Origin: Planomonospora sp. ID67723
GTDB lineage: Bacteria; Actinomycetota; Actinomycetes; Streptosporangiales; Streptosporangiaceae
Direction of reading: 5' to 3'
NCBI RefSeq assembly: GCF_015711605.1
Contig: NZ_JABTEZ010000001.1
Span: 462,001-526,000 of the forward strand
DNA: 64,000 bases
Shown here: in pieces, positions 25,118 to 34,636 of the stretch
Position numbering within the stretch: position 1 is the first letter of the stretch
Layout: the number at the start of each line of letters is the position of its first letter
Notes under the pieces: model-generated
What the model was told of the DNA's origin: nothing
What the model saw: the letters and a program-made list of their open reading frames with translations, nothing else
Databases searched by the model: none
Position numbers and translations under genes: made by a program

Positions 25118-25145
25118 CCCCCCTCCCCCACGCGGGGGAGGGGGG
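25118..25145. repeat. G/C hairpin
   Basis: Perfect 12-bp stem CCCCCCTCCCCC / GGGGGAGGGGGG with a 4-nt loop between the IS-B end and the serine hydrolase gene. Could be a dispersed palindromic repeat or attenuator. Confidence 0.5.
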
Positions 25146-25199
25146 AATGGGCGGCGTCGGCGATGTGCCGGAAGGGGGGTCTGCAAGAGCCTTGACGAC

Positions 25200-27029
25200 A
25201 TGTTGCTGAAGCTCCTCACCGCACTGGTCCTCACTGCCACCCCGGCGCAAGCCGCCCAGCCATCCGATCTTCCCGGGGTCGGCGAACTCGTCGACGAGCA
25301 CGTCACCTCGGTCATGGCCGAGGAGAAGATCCCCGGCGTGACCGTCACGGTGGTGGCCGGCGGCCGGGAGGTGGTCGACAAGGGGTACGGCTGGGCCGAC
25401 GTGGAGCGCCGTCTCCCGGTGGATCCCGAGCGCACACGCTTCCTCATCGGGTCGGAGACGAAGCTGTTCACGGCTCAGGCGGCCCTGCAGCTGGTTCATG
25501 GGGGCAAGCTGGACCTGGACGCCGACGTCAACGCCTACCTGACCACCTTCAAGATCAGTGACACCTACCCGGGCCGCCCGGTCACCCTGCGGCACCTGCT
25601 CACGCACACGGCCGGATTCGACGAGGACCACGTCCTGGGCAGCGGCTCGAACGTCCGGCCGCTGGGCGAGGCACTGGCCGCGACCCAACCCGCCCGGCTG
25701 CGCCCGCCCGGCACCGGTGTCTCCTACAACAACTACGGCGTCGCTCTGGCCGGATATCTGGTGGAGACGGTCTCGGGGATGCCCTTCGAGAAGTATGTCG
25801 AGAAGCACGTATTCGCCCCCCTCGGCATGAAGGACTCGGTGATCGCCTGCGGCGGGCTGGGAGACACCAGGGCCTACCTGGCGGACGGCTCGACGACCAC
25901 GGCCGATTGCGCGGACTTCGCCGCCTCCGGCGCGGGGCCCGCGTCGACCGCCTCGGACATGGCCGCGTACCTGCGGGCCCAGCTGGAGCTGGACCCCCGT
26001 CTCGGGGCCGGGGTGGCGGCCGAGATGCAGCGGCGGCAGCACACCGAGGATCCCCGGCTGCCCGGTATGGGCTTCATGTGGGAGGAGGCGCCGTACAAGG
26101 GGCACCGCATGCTCTTCAAGGCCGGTGACATGCCCGGCATGCACACCTACATGTTCCTGCTGCCGGAGCAGGGCATCGGCATCCACGTCATGTCCAACGG
26201 CGATGGCACCGGACGGCACGGGCTGGACGGGTTCGAGCTGGCCTACAAGATCATTGATCGCTATCTCCCGGACGCGCGCCCGCCGTCCGTCGAAGCTCTG
26301 CCCGGCGCCTCCGCGAAGCAGTACGAGGGCTGGTACCAGAGCAGCAGGACCAGCCACGGCAGCCTCCTGAAGGTGCAGGCGCTCACGGACTCGCCGGTGC
26401 ACGTCACCGCGACCGCCGACGGCGGCATCCTCACCACCGGCGTCAAGGGCGGTCAGCGGCACTGGATCCAGTTCCAGCCCGGCGTCTTCCAGGAGGAGGG
26501 CGGCTGGGACCGCATCGCCTTCCCCGAGCCGGGACAGCTGGCGATCAGCCGCAGCACGGTCGTCTTCGACCGGATCGGCCCGCTGGACCACCCGTCGCTG
26601 CACCTCGCCCTGCTGGCCTTCGCGCTCCCCGTCTCGCTGGCCGCTCTGCTGGGATTCCCCGTGGCGGCGATCCGGGCCCGCAGACGACCGTTCCCGCCTC
26701 CCGCCGGGCCCCGCGCCCCGCGCCTGCTCGCCTGGTTGGCCGGTGCTCTCGTGGTCGTCTTCACCGCCGGGTTCGGCAGCTTGCTCGCCGACGAGGGCCG
26801 GGCGCTGCCGCTGGTCCTGGAAGGGGCTCCCTCACTGATCGCGCTGCTGGTTCTGGCGTCGCTGTCGGTGCCGCTGGCCGCCGCCCTGCTGGCCTGTACG
26901 GCGACGGCCTGGTGGAGGCGCTGGTGGCGGCCGTCGGGCAGGATCGCCTACACACTGGTCGCCCTCGGCGTGACCGCGTTCGCCATTGTGGCGGTCACGT
27001 ACAACCTCGCCGGTCTCTCGTACACCTGA
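25200..27029 (+). CDS. secreted/membrane-anchored serine hydrolase (class C beta-lactamase family)
   Basis: 609 residues. Signal peptide (LLTALVLTATPAQA, cleavage near 19), then a beta-lactamase/DD-peptidase fold: SxxK motif S85-E-T-K88 (FLIGSETKLFTA), second motif Y176-N-N (YNNYG), and a third-strand region near 290-340. Residues about 460-609 hold four membrane helices, so the enzyme domain is tethered outside the cell. Likely acts on cell-wall peptides, beta-lactams or related esters; the substrate is not readable from sequence. Three bases before a kinase/regulator pair, with which it forms an operon; the pair may sense its product. Confidence 0.82.
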   Translation: MLLKLLTALVLTATPAQAAQPSDLPGVGELVDEHVTSVMAEEKIPGVTVTVVAGGREVVDKGYGWADVERRLPVDPERTRFLIGSETKLFTAQAALQLVHGGKLDLDADVNAYLTTFKISDTYPGRPVTLRHLLTHTAGFDEDHVLGSGSNVRPLGEALAATQPARLRPPGTGVSYNNYGVALAGYLVETVSGMPFEKYVEKHVFAPLGMKDSVIACGGLGDTRAYLADGSTTTADCADFAASGAGPASTASDMAAYLRAQLELDPRLGAGVAAEMQRRQHTEDPRLPGMGFMWEEAPYKGHRMLFKAGDMPGMHTYMFLLPEQGIGIHVMSNGDGTGRHGLDGFELAYKIIDRYLPDARPPSVEALPGASAKQYEGWYQSSRTSHGSLLKVQALTDSPVHVTATADGGILTTGVKGGQRHWIQFQPGVFQEEGGWDRIAFPEPGQLAISRSTVVFDRIGPLDHPSLHLALLAFALPVSLAALLGFPVAAIRARRRPFPPPAGPRAPRLLAWLAGALVVVFTAGFGSLLADEGRALPLVLEGAPSLIALLVLASLSVPLAAALLACTATAWWRRWWRPSGRIAYTLVALGVTAFAIVAVTYNLAGLSYT

Positions 27030-27032
27030 GCT

Positions 27033-28184
27033 ATGATCCACTCACTTATGCGATCTTCTGTCCGTGTCGTCCGCCGGATCCCGCCGCTCGCCGCGGACAT
27101 CGCCGTCGCCCTGGCCGTCCTCGCCGCCCACTCGGCTCCCTTCCTGCTGACGACCCGGGCGGCCGACCCGGTGACGGGCTACACGATCCAGCAGTACCTT
27201 CCCGTGCTCGGCCAGGTGCTGCCGCTGATCTGGCGGCGGCGGGCGCCCCTGACGGTCCTGGTCGCGGTGACGGCCGCGACCGGCGCGTACCTGCTGAACG
27301 ATCCCGACACCGCGCCGCAGCCCGTCCCGTACGCGCTGCTGATCGCGGTCTACACGGTGGCCGTGCACGGCTCGCGGCGCGAGCGGACATGGGGGCTGGC
27401 CCTCCTCGCCGTCGGCGCCGCCGTCCAGCTCGCCGGGCTGATCCTGCGCACGCCGAGTGCGGACACGACGGTGCGCGGGCTGGTGATGTACGTCGCGGCC
27501 TGGGCGATGGGACGGGCGACGGCCAACCGGCAGGCCCACGCCCGCCAGCTCGAACGCGAGAAGGAGATGGAGGCGCGCCGGGCCGTCGAGCGGGAGCGGG
27601 CGGCGATCGCCCGGGACATGCATGACATCCTCGGTCATGCGATCAGTCTGATGGTGGTGCAGGCGGAGGCCGGGCCGCTGGCCGTACGGCCTGATCCGGG
27701 CCGCGCCGAAGCGGCCTTCGACGCCATCGCCGCAGCCGGGCGCGATGCGATGGACCAGTTGCGCCGCCTGCTCGGACTGCTGGGGGAGGACTCGTCCGAG
27801 GCCACTCCGACGGTGGCCCGCATCGGGACACTGGTCGAGAACGTGGACCGCGCCGGGCAGCCCGCCGCCTTGACCATCAGCGGAACACCGCGCCCGCTGC
27901 CGCCGGATGTGGAGGCCGCCGCCTACCGGGTGGTCCAGGAGGCGCTCACCAACGTGGTCAAGCACGCCCGTGCGAGCAAGGTCTCGGTCGGGCTCGACTG
28001 GAGGGAAGACGCGCTCGTGATCGATGTGGTGGACGACGGCCGCGGCCACACCGGTGGAGCGGGGCACGGACTCGTCGGCATCCGTGAGCGTGCGGCGGCC
28101 TGCGGCGGCTCGGTGTCCTTCGACCACGGGCCGGGCCGGCGCGGCTTCACTGTCTCGGTGCGCCTGCCGGGGGCCGCCGCGTGA
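27033..28184 (+). CDS. NarL-type sensor histidine kinase
   Basis: 383 residues (ATG 27033; ATG at 27048 also possible). N-terminal membrane region with about five helices (20-160), coiled linker [20 protein letters not shown], HisKA_3 box [18 protein letters not shown] with H197, and HATPase_c (N-box [33 protein letters not shown]). Overlaps the following regulator by 4 bp (GTGA). Cognate pair by overlap; its stimulus may concern the cell envelope given the serine hydrolase directly upstream. Confidence 0.92.
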   Translation: MIHSLMRSSVRVVRRIPPLAADIAVALAVLAAHSAPFLLTTRAADPVTGYTIQQYLPVLGQVLPLIWRRRAPLTVLVAVTAATGAYLLNDPDTAPQPVPYALLIAVYTVAVHGSRRERTWGLALLAVGAAVQLAGLILRTPSADTTVRGLVMYVAAWAMGRATANRQAHARQLEREKEMEARRAVERERAAIARDMHDILGHAISLMVVQAEAGPLAVRPDPGRAEAAFDAIAAAGRDAMDQLRRLLGLLGEDSSEATPTVARIGTLVENVDRAGQPAALTISGTPRPLPPDVEAAAYRVVQEALTNVVKHARASKVSVGLDWREDALVIDVVDDGRGHTGGAGHGLVGIRERAAACGGSVSFDHGPGRRGFTVSVRLPGAAA

Positions 28185-28846
28185 CCATCCGCGTCGTGGT
28201 CGCCGACGACCAGGAGCTCGTGCGCAGCGGCTTCGCCCTGATCCTCGACACGCAACCGGACATCACGGTCGTCGCGGAGGTCGGCGACGGCGCCCAGGCC
28301 GTGGAGGCGGCGCGCCTCCACGCGCCCGACGTGGTCCTGCTCGACATCCACATGCCGGTCATGAACGGCATCGAGGCCGCCGGGAGGATCTGCGCCGAGA
28401 CCGCCGCCAGGATCATCATCCTGACCACGTTCAACAACGACGAGTACGTCTACGAGGCCCTGCACGCGGGGGCCAGCGGCTTCCTGCTGAAGGACGTGCG
28501 ACGGGACGACCTCGTCCACGCCGTCCGCGTCGTCACGGCCGGAGAGTCGCTGCTCGCCCCCGCCGTGGCCCGCAAGCTCATCGACGACGTCATCCGGCGC
28601 AACACCCGCCCGCCGGTCGCGGTGCCGGGCATGGACGCCCTGACCGGTCGCGAGAGGGAGACCCTGGCCCTGCTCGGTCGCGGTCTGTCCAACCCCGAGA
28701 TCGCCGAAGCCCTGGTGGTCAGCGAGCACACGGTGAAGAGCCACGTCAGCAACGTGCTGTCCAAGCTCGGCCTCCGCGACCGGATCCAGGCGGTCATCTG
28801 CGCCTACGAGTCCGGCCTCGTCCAGCCGGGCCACTGGCGCCGCTAA
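28181..28846 (+). CDS. NarL/LuxR-family response regulator
   Basis: 221 residues. Receiver with D55 ([13 protein letters not shown]), T/K switch ([19 protein letters not shown]), and LuxR HTH near 150-210 ([25 protein letters not shown]). Translationally coupled to the kinase. The operon 25200-28846 is bounded by IS-B remains on both sides, so it may be an inserted block. Confidence 0.92.
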   Translation: MTIRVVVADDQELVRSGFALILDTQPDITVVAEVGDGAQAVEAARLHAPDVVLLDIHMPVMNGIEAAGRICAETAARIIILTTFNNDEYVYEALHAGASGFLLKDVRRDDLVHAVRVVTAGESLLAPAVARKLIDDVIRRNTRPPVAVPGMDALTGRERETLALLGRGLSNPEIAEALVVSEHTVKSHVSNVLSKLGLRDRIQAVICAYESGLVQPGHWRR

Positions 28847-28889
28847 AGCCTGTGACCAGCCTGCCGCCCGTACGCTTCGGAGCCGGACT

Positions 28890-28944
28890 CCCAGAAATTC
28901 ATCGCGCAGGGCTTGAGCTGGAGGTCCTCCGGAGCGTCTACGGC
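28890..28944 (-). mobile_element. IS-B left-end scar
   Basis: AAATTCATCGCGCAGGGCTT and following bases match 6511-6555 just inside the IS-B left end; terminal bases and the rest of the element are lost. Confidence 0.6.
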
Positions 28945-28945
28945 C

Positions 28946-29116
28946 GGATCTCATGGACAGCCCGGATGACGGCCGAGCGGTCCACACCGCACAGGACGGC
29001 CGGGGCGACGCGCGGAAGCTGGAACCGCATGACGACCGACGTCGCGATGACCCGGTCCGCGAACGGCAGCCGGCGGTCGGACCCGGCACCCTCCTTCCAG
29101 ATGTGCTGCCGGTCCG
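28946..29116 (-). pseudogene. HTH fragment of an IS5-type transposase
   Basis: Reverse frame LPFADRVIATSVVMRFQLPR followed by VAPAVLCGVDRSAVIRAVHEIRP, the N-terminal HTH pattern of IS5-like transposases; both ends are missing. Confidence 0.55.
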
Positions 29117-29944
29117 CTAGCTGCCGAGGAATCCCTCGATCGCCTCGGCGAAGGTTTTCGGAGCGGTGACCCAGGGGTAGTGAGCCCCGGGCAGCACGAT
29201 GCTGGTCCCGCGCGGGAAGATCCCGGCCAGCTCGGCCGCGTGCGCGGGCAATGGTCCTGGATCCTGCTCTCCCGCGATCACCAAGACCGGCGCGGTGACC
29301 TTCGCCAGGCTCGCCCGGGTCTTCTCGGCAGCGGGCATGTCGGCGTGGAAGCGCTTCGCCGCCTCGACCGAGCGTTCGGCGAACCGCGTGGCGTGCGCTT
29401 CGGCGGTCTCGTTCCAAGGACTGTAGAAGAACGGCTGCGCCCTCAGGCGCCGGCTCTCATCGCCCGCGTCCCACGCCTTGAGGTCGGGCAGTCTGCTCTC
29501 GTACCAGCTCTCGTCAGCTCGGCGCTCGATCTGGGCGTACCACTGCTCATCGGTTATCTCGATCCCCACCGGGTGCACGCTCGGTGTGACCAACACCAGG
29601 TGCCCTATCCGTTCGGGATACCGGGCCGCATACAGCAGCGCCAGCCCTCCGGCCGCCGAATGCCCGAGCAGGTCCATCCGCTCGAACCCCAGACGCACAC
29701 GCAGCGCCTCGACATCCGCGACCATGCGGTCCATCGCATACGTGTCCGGATCAAGTGGCGCCGCAGATTCGCCGGTTCCTCGGTTGTCCAGCAAGAAGAG
29801 CCGACGCTGAGCCGCCAGACCGCCGAGATCTCCCAGGTATCGCGAGGACCGCCCCGGCCCGCCCGGCAAGCAGACCAGCGCCGGCCCTTCTCCCCGCTCA
29901 TGACAGACGAGCACGGTCCCGTCATACGACGTAAAACTGATCAT
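29117..29944 (-). CDS. alpha/beta hydrolase (proline iminopeptidase-like)
   Basis: 275 residues from the ATG at 29944 (MISFTSYDGTVLV), GAGGA about 10 bp upstream. Oxyanion loop LPGGPGRSSRYLGDL, DNRGTGES, nucleophile elbow GHSAAGGLAL (Ser about 104), acid EQDPGPL and His in LPGAHYPWVTA give a complete triad and the HGGPG/DxRGxGxS pattern of the prolyl-iminopeptidase subfamily. Cytoplasmic; probable peptide or ester substrate. The frame extends to 30184 but without family similarity. Confidence 0.87.
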   Translation of the reverse strand: MISFTSYDGTVLVCHERGEGPALVCLPGGPGRSSRYLGDLGGLAAQRRLFLLDNRGTGESAAPLDPDTYAMDRMVADVEALRVRLGFERMDLLGHSAAGGLALLYAARYPERIGHLVLVTPSVHPVGIEITDEQWYAQIERRADESWYESRLPDLKAWDAGDESRRLRAQPFFYSPWNETAEAHATRFAERSVEAAKRFHADMPAAEKTRASLAKVTAPVLVIAGEQDPGPLPAHAAELAGIFPRGTSIVLPGAHYPWVTAPKTFAEAIEGFLGS

Positions 29945-30089
29945 CCTTCCATCCTCGCATCGCAGCCCCCGAGCGCCGTCACGCCACGATCTCGATCTCC
30001 AGCCCAGAGCCAACCGGATAACCGCCCGCGCACCTCGCCACCATCGCGCACCGACGCGTAAGCGCGGGAGTGGAGGCGGCACGGCATGG

Positions 30090-30572
30090 TCACTGGCCGG
30101 GCTTGGCCAGCACCATCGTCCCCGGCCCCTGCGCGGCGCCGGGGCCGGCGACCATCGTGATCGTGTCCGCACCGGCGGGGCCACCGCAGTGCGGACACGT
30201 CACCGTGGGCGTGAACTGCTCGCCGCAGGAGTGGATCAGCAGGGCGGGCGGCCCGCCGGGCGGCGTGGACCACCGATCGCCCCAGGCCATCAGTGTGATC
30301 AGCGCGGGTACGATGTCGCGCCCGGCCTCGGTCAGGTGGTACTCGTAGCGGACCGGCCGCCGCTGGTAGGCCACCTTCTCCACCACTCCCGCCGCCTGCA
30401 GGCGGTCCAGGCGCTGGGTGAGCAGGTTCCGCGAGATCCCCAGGTCCTCGCTCAGCTGGTCGAAGCGGCGCAGCCCGAGGAACAGGTCCCGCAGGATCAG
30501 CGGCGTCCACGGTTCGGCCACCACGCCGACGGCCTGCGCGATCGAGCAGTGCATCTCCCCGAACCTGTTCAT
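30090..30572 (-). CDS. HxlR-family transcriptional regulator
   Basis: 160 residues from the ATG at 30572 (MNRFGEMHCSIAQAVGVVAE). Winged HTH of HxlR type: WTPLILRDLFLGLRRFDQLS, ISRNLLTQRLDRLQAAGVVEK, VRYEYHLTEAGRDI. The C-terminal extension with TCPHCGG (two Cys) may bind metal. Divergent from the NTF2-like gene over a perfect 9-bp inverted repeat, so it probably represses that gene and itself. Confidence 0.88.
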   Translation of the reverse strand: MNRFGEMHCSIAQAVGVVAEPWTPLILRDLFLGLRRFDQLSEDLGISRNLLTQRLDRLQAAGVVEKVAYQRRPVRYEYHLTEAGRDIVPALITLMAWGDRWSTPPGGPPALLIHSCGEQFTPTVTCPHCGGPAGADTITMVAGPGAAQGPGTMVLAKPGQ

Positions 30573-30594
30573 GACCCCAGCATAGTCAGTTGAT

Positions 30595-30620
30595 AAAGTG
30601 AACCCTTGATAGTTCACTTT
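30595..30620. promoter_or_regulatory. operator between hxlR-type gene and NTF2-like gene
   Basis: Perfect inverted repeat AAAGTGAAC / GTTCACTTT, 8-bp spacer, in the divergent promoter region. Confidence 0.7.
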
Positions 30621-30640
30621 CAGGACTCACTGGAGGCCCG

Positions 30641-31132
30641 ATGAACGCCACCACTCAGCGCTACCGCGAGGCCGGCGAGGCCAAAGACATCGACGCGCTG
30701 ATGTCCACGCTCGCCCCCACGGTGATCTTCCGCTCTCCGCTCAGCGCCAGAGCCGGCTTCGCCGGGCACGCCCAGGTCCGCCGGCTGTTCAGCGTCGCCC
30801 TCGGCGCCCTGCGGGACCTTCGCTACCACGCCGACGTCGGCGACGACCGCACCCGCATGCTCGCCGCCACCGCCCGTCTCGGCCACCACGAGCTGGAGGA
30901 GGCCGCCCTGGTCCGCCTCGGCGACGACGGCCTGATCGAGGAGGTCACCATGTGGATCCGGCCGCTGCCCGCGCTCACCGCGCTGATGGCCGCACTGGGG
31001 CCCGGCCTGGCCAGGGCCGCGGGCAGACCGGCACTGGCCGCGTTCGTCGGCGCCTCGGTGAGACCGCTGGCCTTCATGACCGACCTCGGCGACCGCACCC
31101 TGGTCCCCCTCGTCACCCCGGAGAGCGGCTGA
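30641..31132 (+). CDS. NTF2/SnoaL-like protein
   Basis: 163 residues. MNATTQRYREAGEAKDIDALMSTLAPTVIFRSP is the opening helix-strand pattern of SnoaL/NTF2-like folds, with RLGDDGLIEEVTMWIRPLPAL closing the barrel. Such proteins are small-molecule isomerases, hydrolases or binding proteins; no catalytic residues can be assigned. ACTGGAGG precedes the start. Regulated with the divergent HxlR protein. Confidence 0.82.
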   Translation: MNATTQRYREAGEAKDIDALMSTLAPTVIFRSPLSARAGFAGHAQVRRLFSVALGALRDLRYHADVGDDRTRMLAATARLGHHELEEAALVRLGDDGLIEEVTMWIRPLPALTALMAALGPGLARAAGRPALAAFVGASVRPLAFMTDLGDRTLVPLVTPESG

Positions 31133-31141
31133 TCCCCGCCC

Positions 31142-31185
31142 GGAGGGGCGAATGTCGGCTTCAAGCAGCCGACGCCCGCCCCTCC
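31142..31185 (+). terminator. two-part hairpin terminator
   Basis: GGAGGGGCG / CGCCCCTCC enclosing GTCGGCT / AGCCGAC, nine bases after the NTF2-like stop. 31186-31407 shows no gene. Confidence 0.75.
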
Positions 31186-31407
31186 TCGGAATACCCCGTA
31201 GCCATGGGACCAGCGATCGTTGTCGCCGTAGCCGCATTCCCGAAGCCGCCGGTCATCCGGAACCGGAATGTCGGTGCCGGCGAATGACGGGGGACCGCAC
31301 CGCCGCCCACCGCCGTTCCCTCTCATTGATCGTTACTGTCGGGGCTGCCTCCGGGATCGCCACGCACAGGGCCATACCGTTAATTTCTTCGTGATCCTCC
31401 CGTTCGT

Positions 31408-32439
31408 TCAGGAAGCGATCGGTTTCGCCGGAACGCACAGGGGCCGGGTCCGGAGCTGGTAGGAGACGGCGGCGATGGCCAGCGCCCAGCCGTATCCGCC
31501 GAACGCCAGCGACGCCGCTCCGCCGATGCCGAGCAGGCCGTCGCCCAGGATGCCCGCACCGGCGAGGACCCCGCTTCCGGTGCCGTACAGGGCGAGGGTC
31601 GGCGCGAGCACCCAGACCGGTGCCAGCGGCAGGAACCGGGGCACCCGCCGGCCCGCCAACCACAACGTCCAGCGGGGGAAGACCATGCCCCACGGCCGGA
31701 CGAGTCCCAGCAGCAGGAACACGGCGAGCCCGACACCGCAGACCCCCGCCAGCACCATGGACCAGGTCGGCCGGAATCCGCCGGGCTCGATTCCGGGGAC
31801 ACCGGCCGCGCCGAGGGCGTGCAGGGTGAGGTAGGGAAGGAACGCGCAGCAGCCGGCGTAGGCGATCCGCCGCACCGCGGAGGGCGCCGCGTGCGGCACG
31901 GGATGCCGCCGGCCCGATACCTGCGGTGAATGGGCCCGGCCGCACCGGGGACAGACCCCGGCGCTGCGGCGGGCGTGCGCCAGCGCGGTGGCCACGAACA
32001 GGGCTCCCACGACGGCCAGGCACAACCGCTCAGCGAAGGTCACCCAGTCGCTGTTGCCGTGGCGGTCGGTGACGGCACCGGTCAGGACCAGCTGGATCAG
32101 GTTGAGCAGCACCCAGCAGCTCCCCGTCAGGGCCAGCGCCGCCACACCCCACGCGCCGGCCGACACCACACCAGGCGGCACTCGTACGCCCCACGGGCGC
32201 ACGGTGGCGGCTGCGACCCCGGACCCGATGAGCAGCACCGCCGCGCCCGGCCACGTGACGTCGGGCAGGCCGAGGTCCGTGATGCCGAGGAACGAGCGGT
32301 ACCCCGTGAGCGCGGCCACCAGCAGCACGCAGCCGTACACGGCGGCCGCCCCGCTCGCGGCGCTCCCCGACCACGACGCCCACCGCTGCCACCATCTGAT
32401 CGATGACGCGACCGCGTGGTCGTCGAAACGGCTCCTCAT
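31408..32439 (-). CDS. multi-pass membrane protein with CxxCG knuckle, paralog 1
   Basis: 343 residues, ATG at 32439 with GGAGG. About eight to nine membrane helices. Between helices 4 and 5 is a cytosol-like loop with CPRCGRAH, a single Cys pair resembling half a zinc ribbon. The second half shows LVRPWGMVFPRWTLWLAGRRVPRFLPLAP, repeated in variant form in 34637-35731 and 40596-41687. The short internal similarity of WGVRVPPG and WGMVFPRW hints at a duplicated fold. Function unknown; it is not a transporter family I recognise. No gene partner is obvious except the kinase pair at 32719. Confidence 0.8.
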   Translation of the reverse strand: MRSRFDDHAVASSIRWWQRWASWSGSAASGAAAVYGCVLLVAALTGYRSFLGITDLGLPDVTWPGAAVLLIGSGVAAATVRPWGVRVPPGVVSAGAWGVAALALTGSCWVLLNLIQLVLTGAVTDRHGNSDWVTFAERLCLAVVGALFVATALAHARRSAGVCPRCGRAHSPQVSGRRHPVPHAAPSAVRRIAYAGCCAFLPYLTLHALGAAGVPGIEPGGFRPTWSMVLAGVCGVGLAVFLLLGLVRPWGMVFPRWTLWLAGRRVPRFLPLAPVWVLAPTLALYGTGSGVLAGAGILGDGLLGIGGAASLAFGGYGWALAIAAVSYQLRTRPLCVPAKPIAS

Positions 32440-32552
32440 GCGGACCTCCGCGGGCTGGAGAAGACCGTGGAAGTCTGCTCCACCGAACCTTTGATTTCAC
32501 TGAGGGGCGCTGAGAACCCTCTCAGCCACGTCGGGTACCGCATGGGGCTGAC

Positions 32553-32681
32553 CTGCGGTGCCGGAACCTCATCCGTCCAGGTCAAGCCGCATGCCGGTAC
32601 TCCCTGAGTACACCACCGAACCGATCAAGAAGGTGACGTACAGGTCAGGCGTCCCTGCAACGGCTTTTGAATCGGCACACC
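32553..32681 (-). mobile_element. joined IS-A and IS-B scars
   Basis: 32553-32608 resembles the IS-A left end (ATCCGTCCAGGTCAAGC...), and 32640-32681 resembles the IS-B right end (CGGCTTTTGAATCGGCACAC). Both are heavily mutated. Confidence 0.5.
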
Positions 32682-32718
32682 GCTGCTCGCGGGAAGAGTC
32701 CGCCCGTAGGCTCGTAAA

Positions 32719-33870
32719 ATGCACTGGACCACACGGACGCGGGTAACCACGATCGCCGCGGCGCTGATCGTATGTGCGCTCGCGGGTCGGCTCATCACAC
32801 CGGACGCATCGCCGGTGGCCATCGCGTCGGCCGTGGTGACGTGCTCGGCGGCCGCAGTGGTCATCGCGCTGCGCCCGGTTCGGCACCGGGCCGCCCTCGT
32901 CCTGTCGGTGATCGCACCCGCCTCAGCGAGCGTGAGCGTCCTCCACGCTCACCGGTACGGCGACGGGGCGGGCGCCTGGGCGTACATGGAGACGCTCGCC
33001 CTGCTGCTGATGGTGATCCTCGTGGTCAGGAACACGCCGGTACGGCGGGCTGTGGCCGCCGGGCTCGTGAGCGGCCTGGCCGAGTCGTTACTCATCCTGC
33101 GTGTGGTCCCGGCCTCGTCGCTGCTGGAAGCTGCGGGACTGTGCGCGTTCTGGGGGCTCGGCGCGGCCGGGGCGGTGGTGATCGGGATGCACCTGCGCTG
33201 GCTGGACTCCGAGCGCGTGCGATCGGTGGTCGGCGCTCGGCGTGCCCAGCGGCTGAACCTCGCCAGAGACCTGCACGACTTCATCGCACATGACCTCGGA
33301 GAGATGGTCATCCACGCGCAAGTGGGCCAGGTCGCATCCGGCCGGGAGAGGAAAGCGCTGCGCCACATCGAGCTGACCGGCCAGCGAGCCCTGGCCGCGC
33401 TGAGCGCCACGGTCGGCGCGCTGCACGAGCTGGACGACAGTGCCGCAACAGACGAGGGGATACCCGGCCTTGGAGATCTCCCCCGGATCGTCGAGGACTT
33501 CGCCGCACTGGGCACCGTGCCCGCCACGCTCCAGCTGGAACCGGGGCTGGCGGAGAGGTTGCCCAGGCGACTGAGTACGACCCTCGCCAGGATCGTGATC
33601 GAGTCGCTGTCCAACGTCCGCCGACACGCTCCTGATGCCGGGTCCGTCGAGGTGAAGGTCGTCGGTACCGGTACGAACGTGACGACCAGCGTCGTCAACG
33701 GGCCGGGAAGCGGCACCCCCGCTCACACCTCCACCACCCGGCTGGGCCTTTCGGCCCTGGAGGAACGCGTCAGGTCGCTCGGCGGGCGATTCGCCGCCGC
33801 TCCACTCGCCTGCGGCGGATGGCGGGTGGTGGCCGAAATCCCGGTCGATACACTGCTGCCCGATGACTGA
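32719..33870 (+). CDS. NarL-type sensor histidine kinase
   Basis: 383 residues. Five to six helices (10-160), linker WLDSERVRSVVGARRAQRLN, HisKA_3 box LARDLHDFIAHDLGEMVIHA with H186, HATPase N-box IVIESLSNVRRHAPDA, and a late G-box TTRLGLSALEERVRSLGGRF. The region between (GTGTNVTTSVVNGPGSGTPAHTS) has NGPGSG in place of the usual DDGxG, an unusual but probably workable ATP site. It overlaps the regulator by 8 bp. Confidence 0.9.
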   Translation: MHWTTRTRVTTIAAALIVCALAGRLITPDASPVAIASAVVTCSAAAVVIALRPVRHRAALVLSVIAPASASVSVLHAHRYGDGAGAWAYMETLALLLMVILVVRNTPVRRAVAAGLVSGLAESLLILRVVPASSLLEAAGLCAFWGLGAAGAVVIGMHLRWLDSERVRSVVGARRAQRLNLARDLHDFIAHDLGEMVIHAQVGQVASGRERKALRHIELTGQRALAALSATVGALHELDDSAATDEGIPGLGDLPRIVEDFAALGTVPATLQLEPGLAERLPRRLSTTLARIVIESLSNVRRHAPDAGSVEVKVVGTGTNVTTSVVNGPGSGTPAHTSTTRLGLSALEERVRSLGGRFAAAPLACGGWRVVAEIPVDTLLPDD

Positions 33871-34507
33871 GCCGGAGATACGCGTCCTCATCGCCGACGA
33901 TCACAAAATCGTTCGTACAGGTCTGCGGATGATCCTGGAGAGTCACAATGTCATCGTTGCGGGCGAGGCCGCCGACGGGGCGGAGGCGGTGGAGTCGGCC
34001 CGGCGGCTCCGTCCCGACATCGTCCTCCTCGACATTGAGATGCCCCGCCTGGACGGCATCGAGGTCACGAAGCTGCTCTCCCAGCAGTCCCTGCGGGTGG
34101 TGATCCTCACCTCGTTCGACAGCGACGACTACGTCTACGCGGCTCTTCGGAACGGCGCCTGCGGCTATGTGCTCAAACACAGCGGACCGGCTCTTCTGAT
34201 CGAGGCCCTGCACGCAGCGATGGCCGGTGACGCCCTCGTCAGCCCTTCGATCACCGTGCGGCTCCTGCGGAACCTGGCCCGGAGAACCAGCACCGCCGGG
34301 ACCTTCACCGGCGAACCTCTGACCGAGCGGGAAAAGCAGGTGCTCAGCCTGCTGGCGCGCGGACAGTCCAATGATGAGATAGCCCAGTCCATGGTCATCG
34401 CACCCAGCACGGTGAAGACCCACGTACAGAGCGTCCAGCGCAAACTGGGCGCGCGGAACCGTGTCGAGCTGGCGGCTTGGGCATGGGAGACGGGGCACGT
34501 CGAGTAG
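33863..34507 (+). CDS. NarL/LuxR-family response regulator
   Basis: 214 residues. Receiver D57 (IVLLDIEMPRLDG), switch residues in ILTSFDSDDYVYAAL and VLKHS, LuxR HTH (LTEREKQVLSLLARGQSNDEIAQSMVIAP region). Coupled to the kinase at 32719 and followed 129 bp later by membrane protein paralog 2, which it may control. Confidence 0.92.
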   Translation: MTEPEIRVLIADDHKIVRTGLRMILESHNVIVAGEAADGAEAVESARRLRPDIVLLDIEMPRLDGIEVTKLLSQQSLRVVILTSFDSDDYVYAALRNGACGYVLKHSGPALLIEALHAAMAGDALVSPSITVRLLRNLARRTSTAGTFTGEPLTEREKQVLSLLARGQSNDEIAQSMVIAPSTVKTHVQSVQRKLGARNRVELAAWAWETGHVE

Positions 34508-34636
34508 ACCGGCGCTGAAGCCGCGGAGCCCTCCCCCCGGGAGGGGATGCGTCTCCCCGTGACGGAGGATGTGCCAGGCCCTCAGCCGGAAGCATCCTGG
34601 CCGTGCAATGTCACCGGCGGCAGAGGAGCCCCGACC

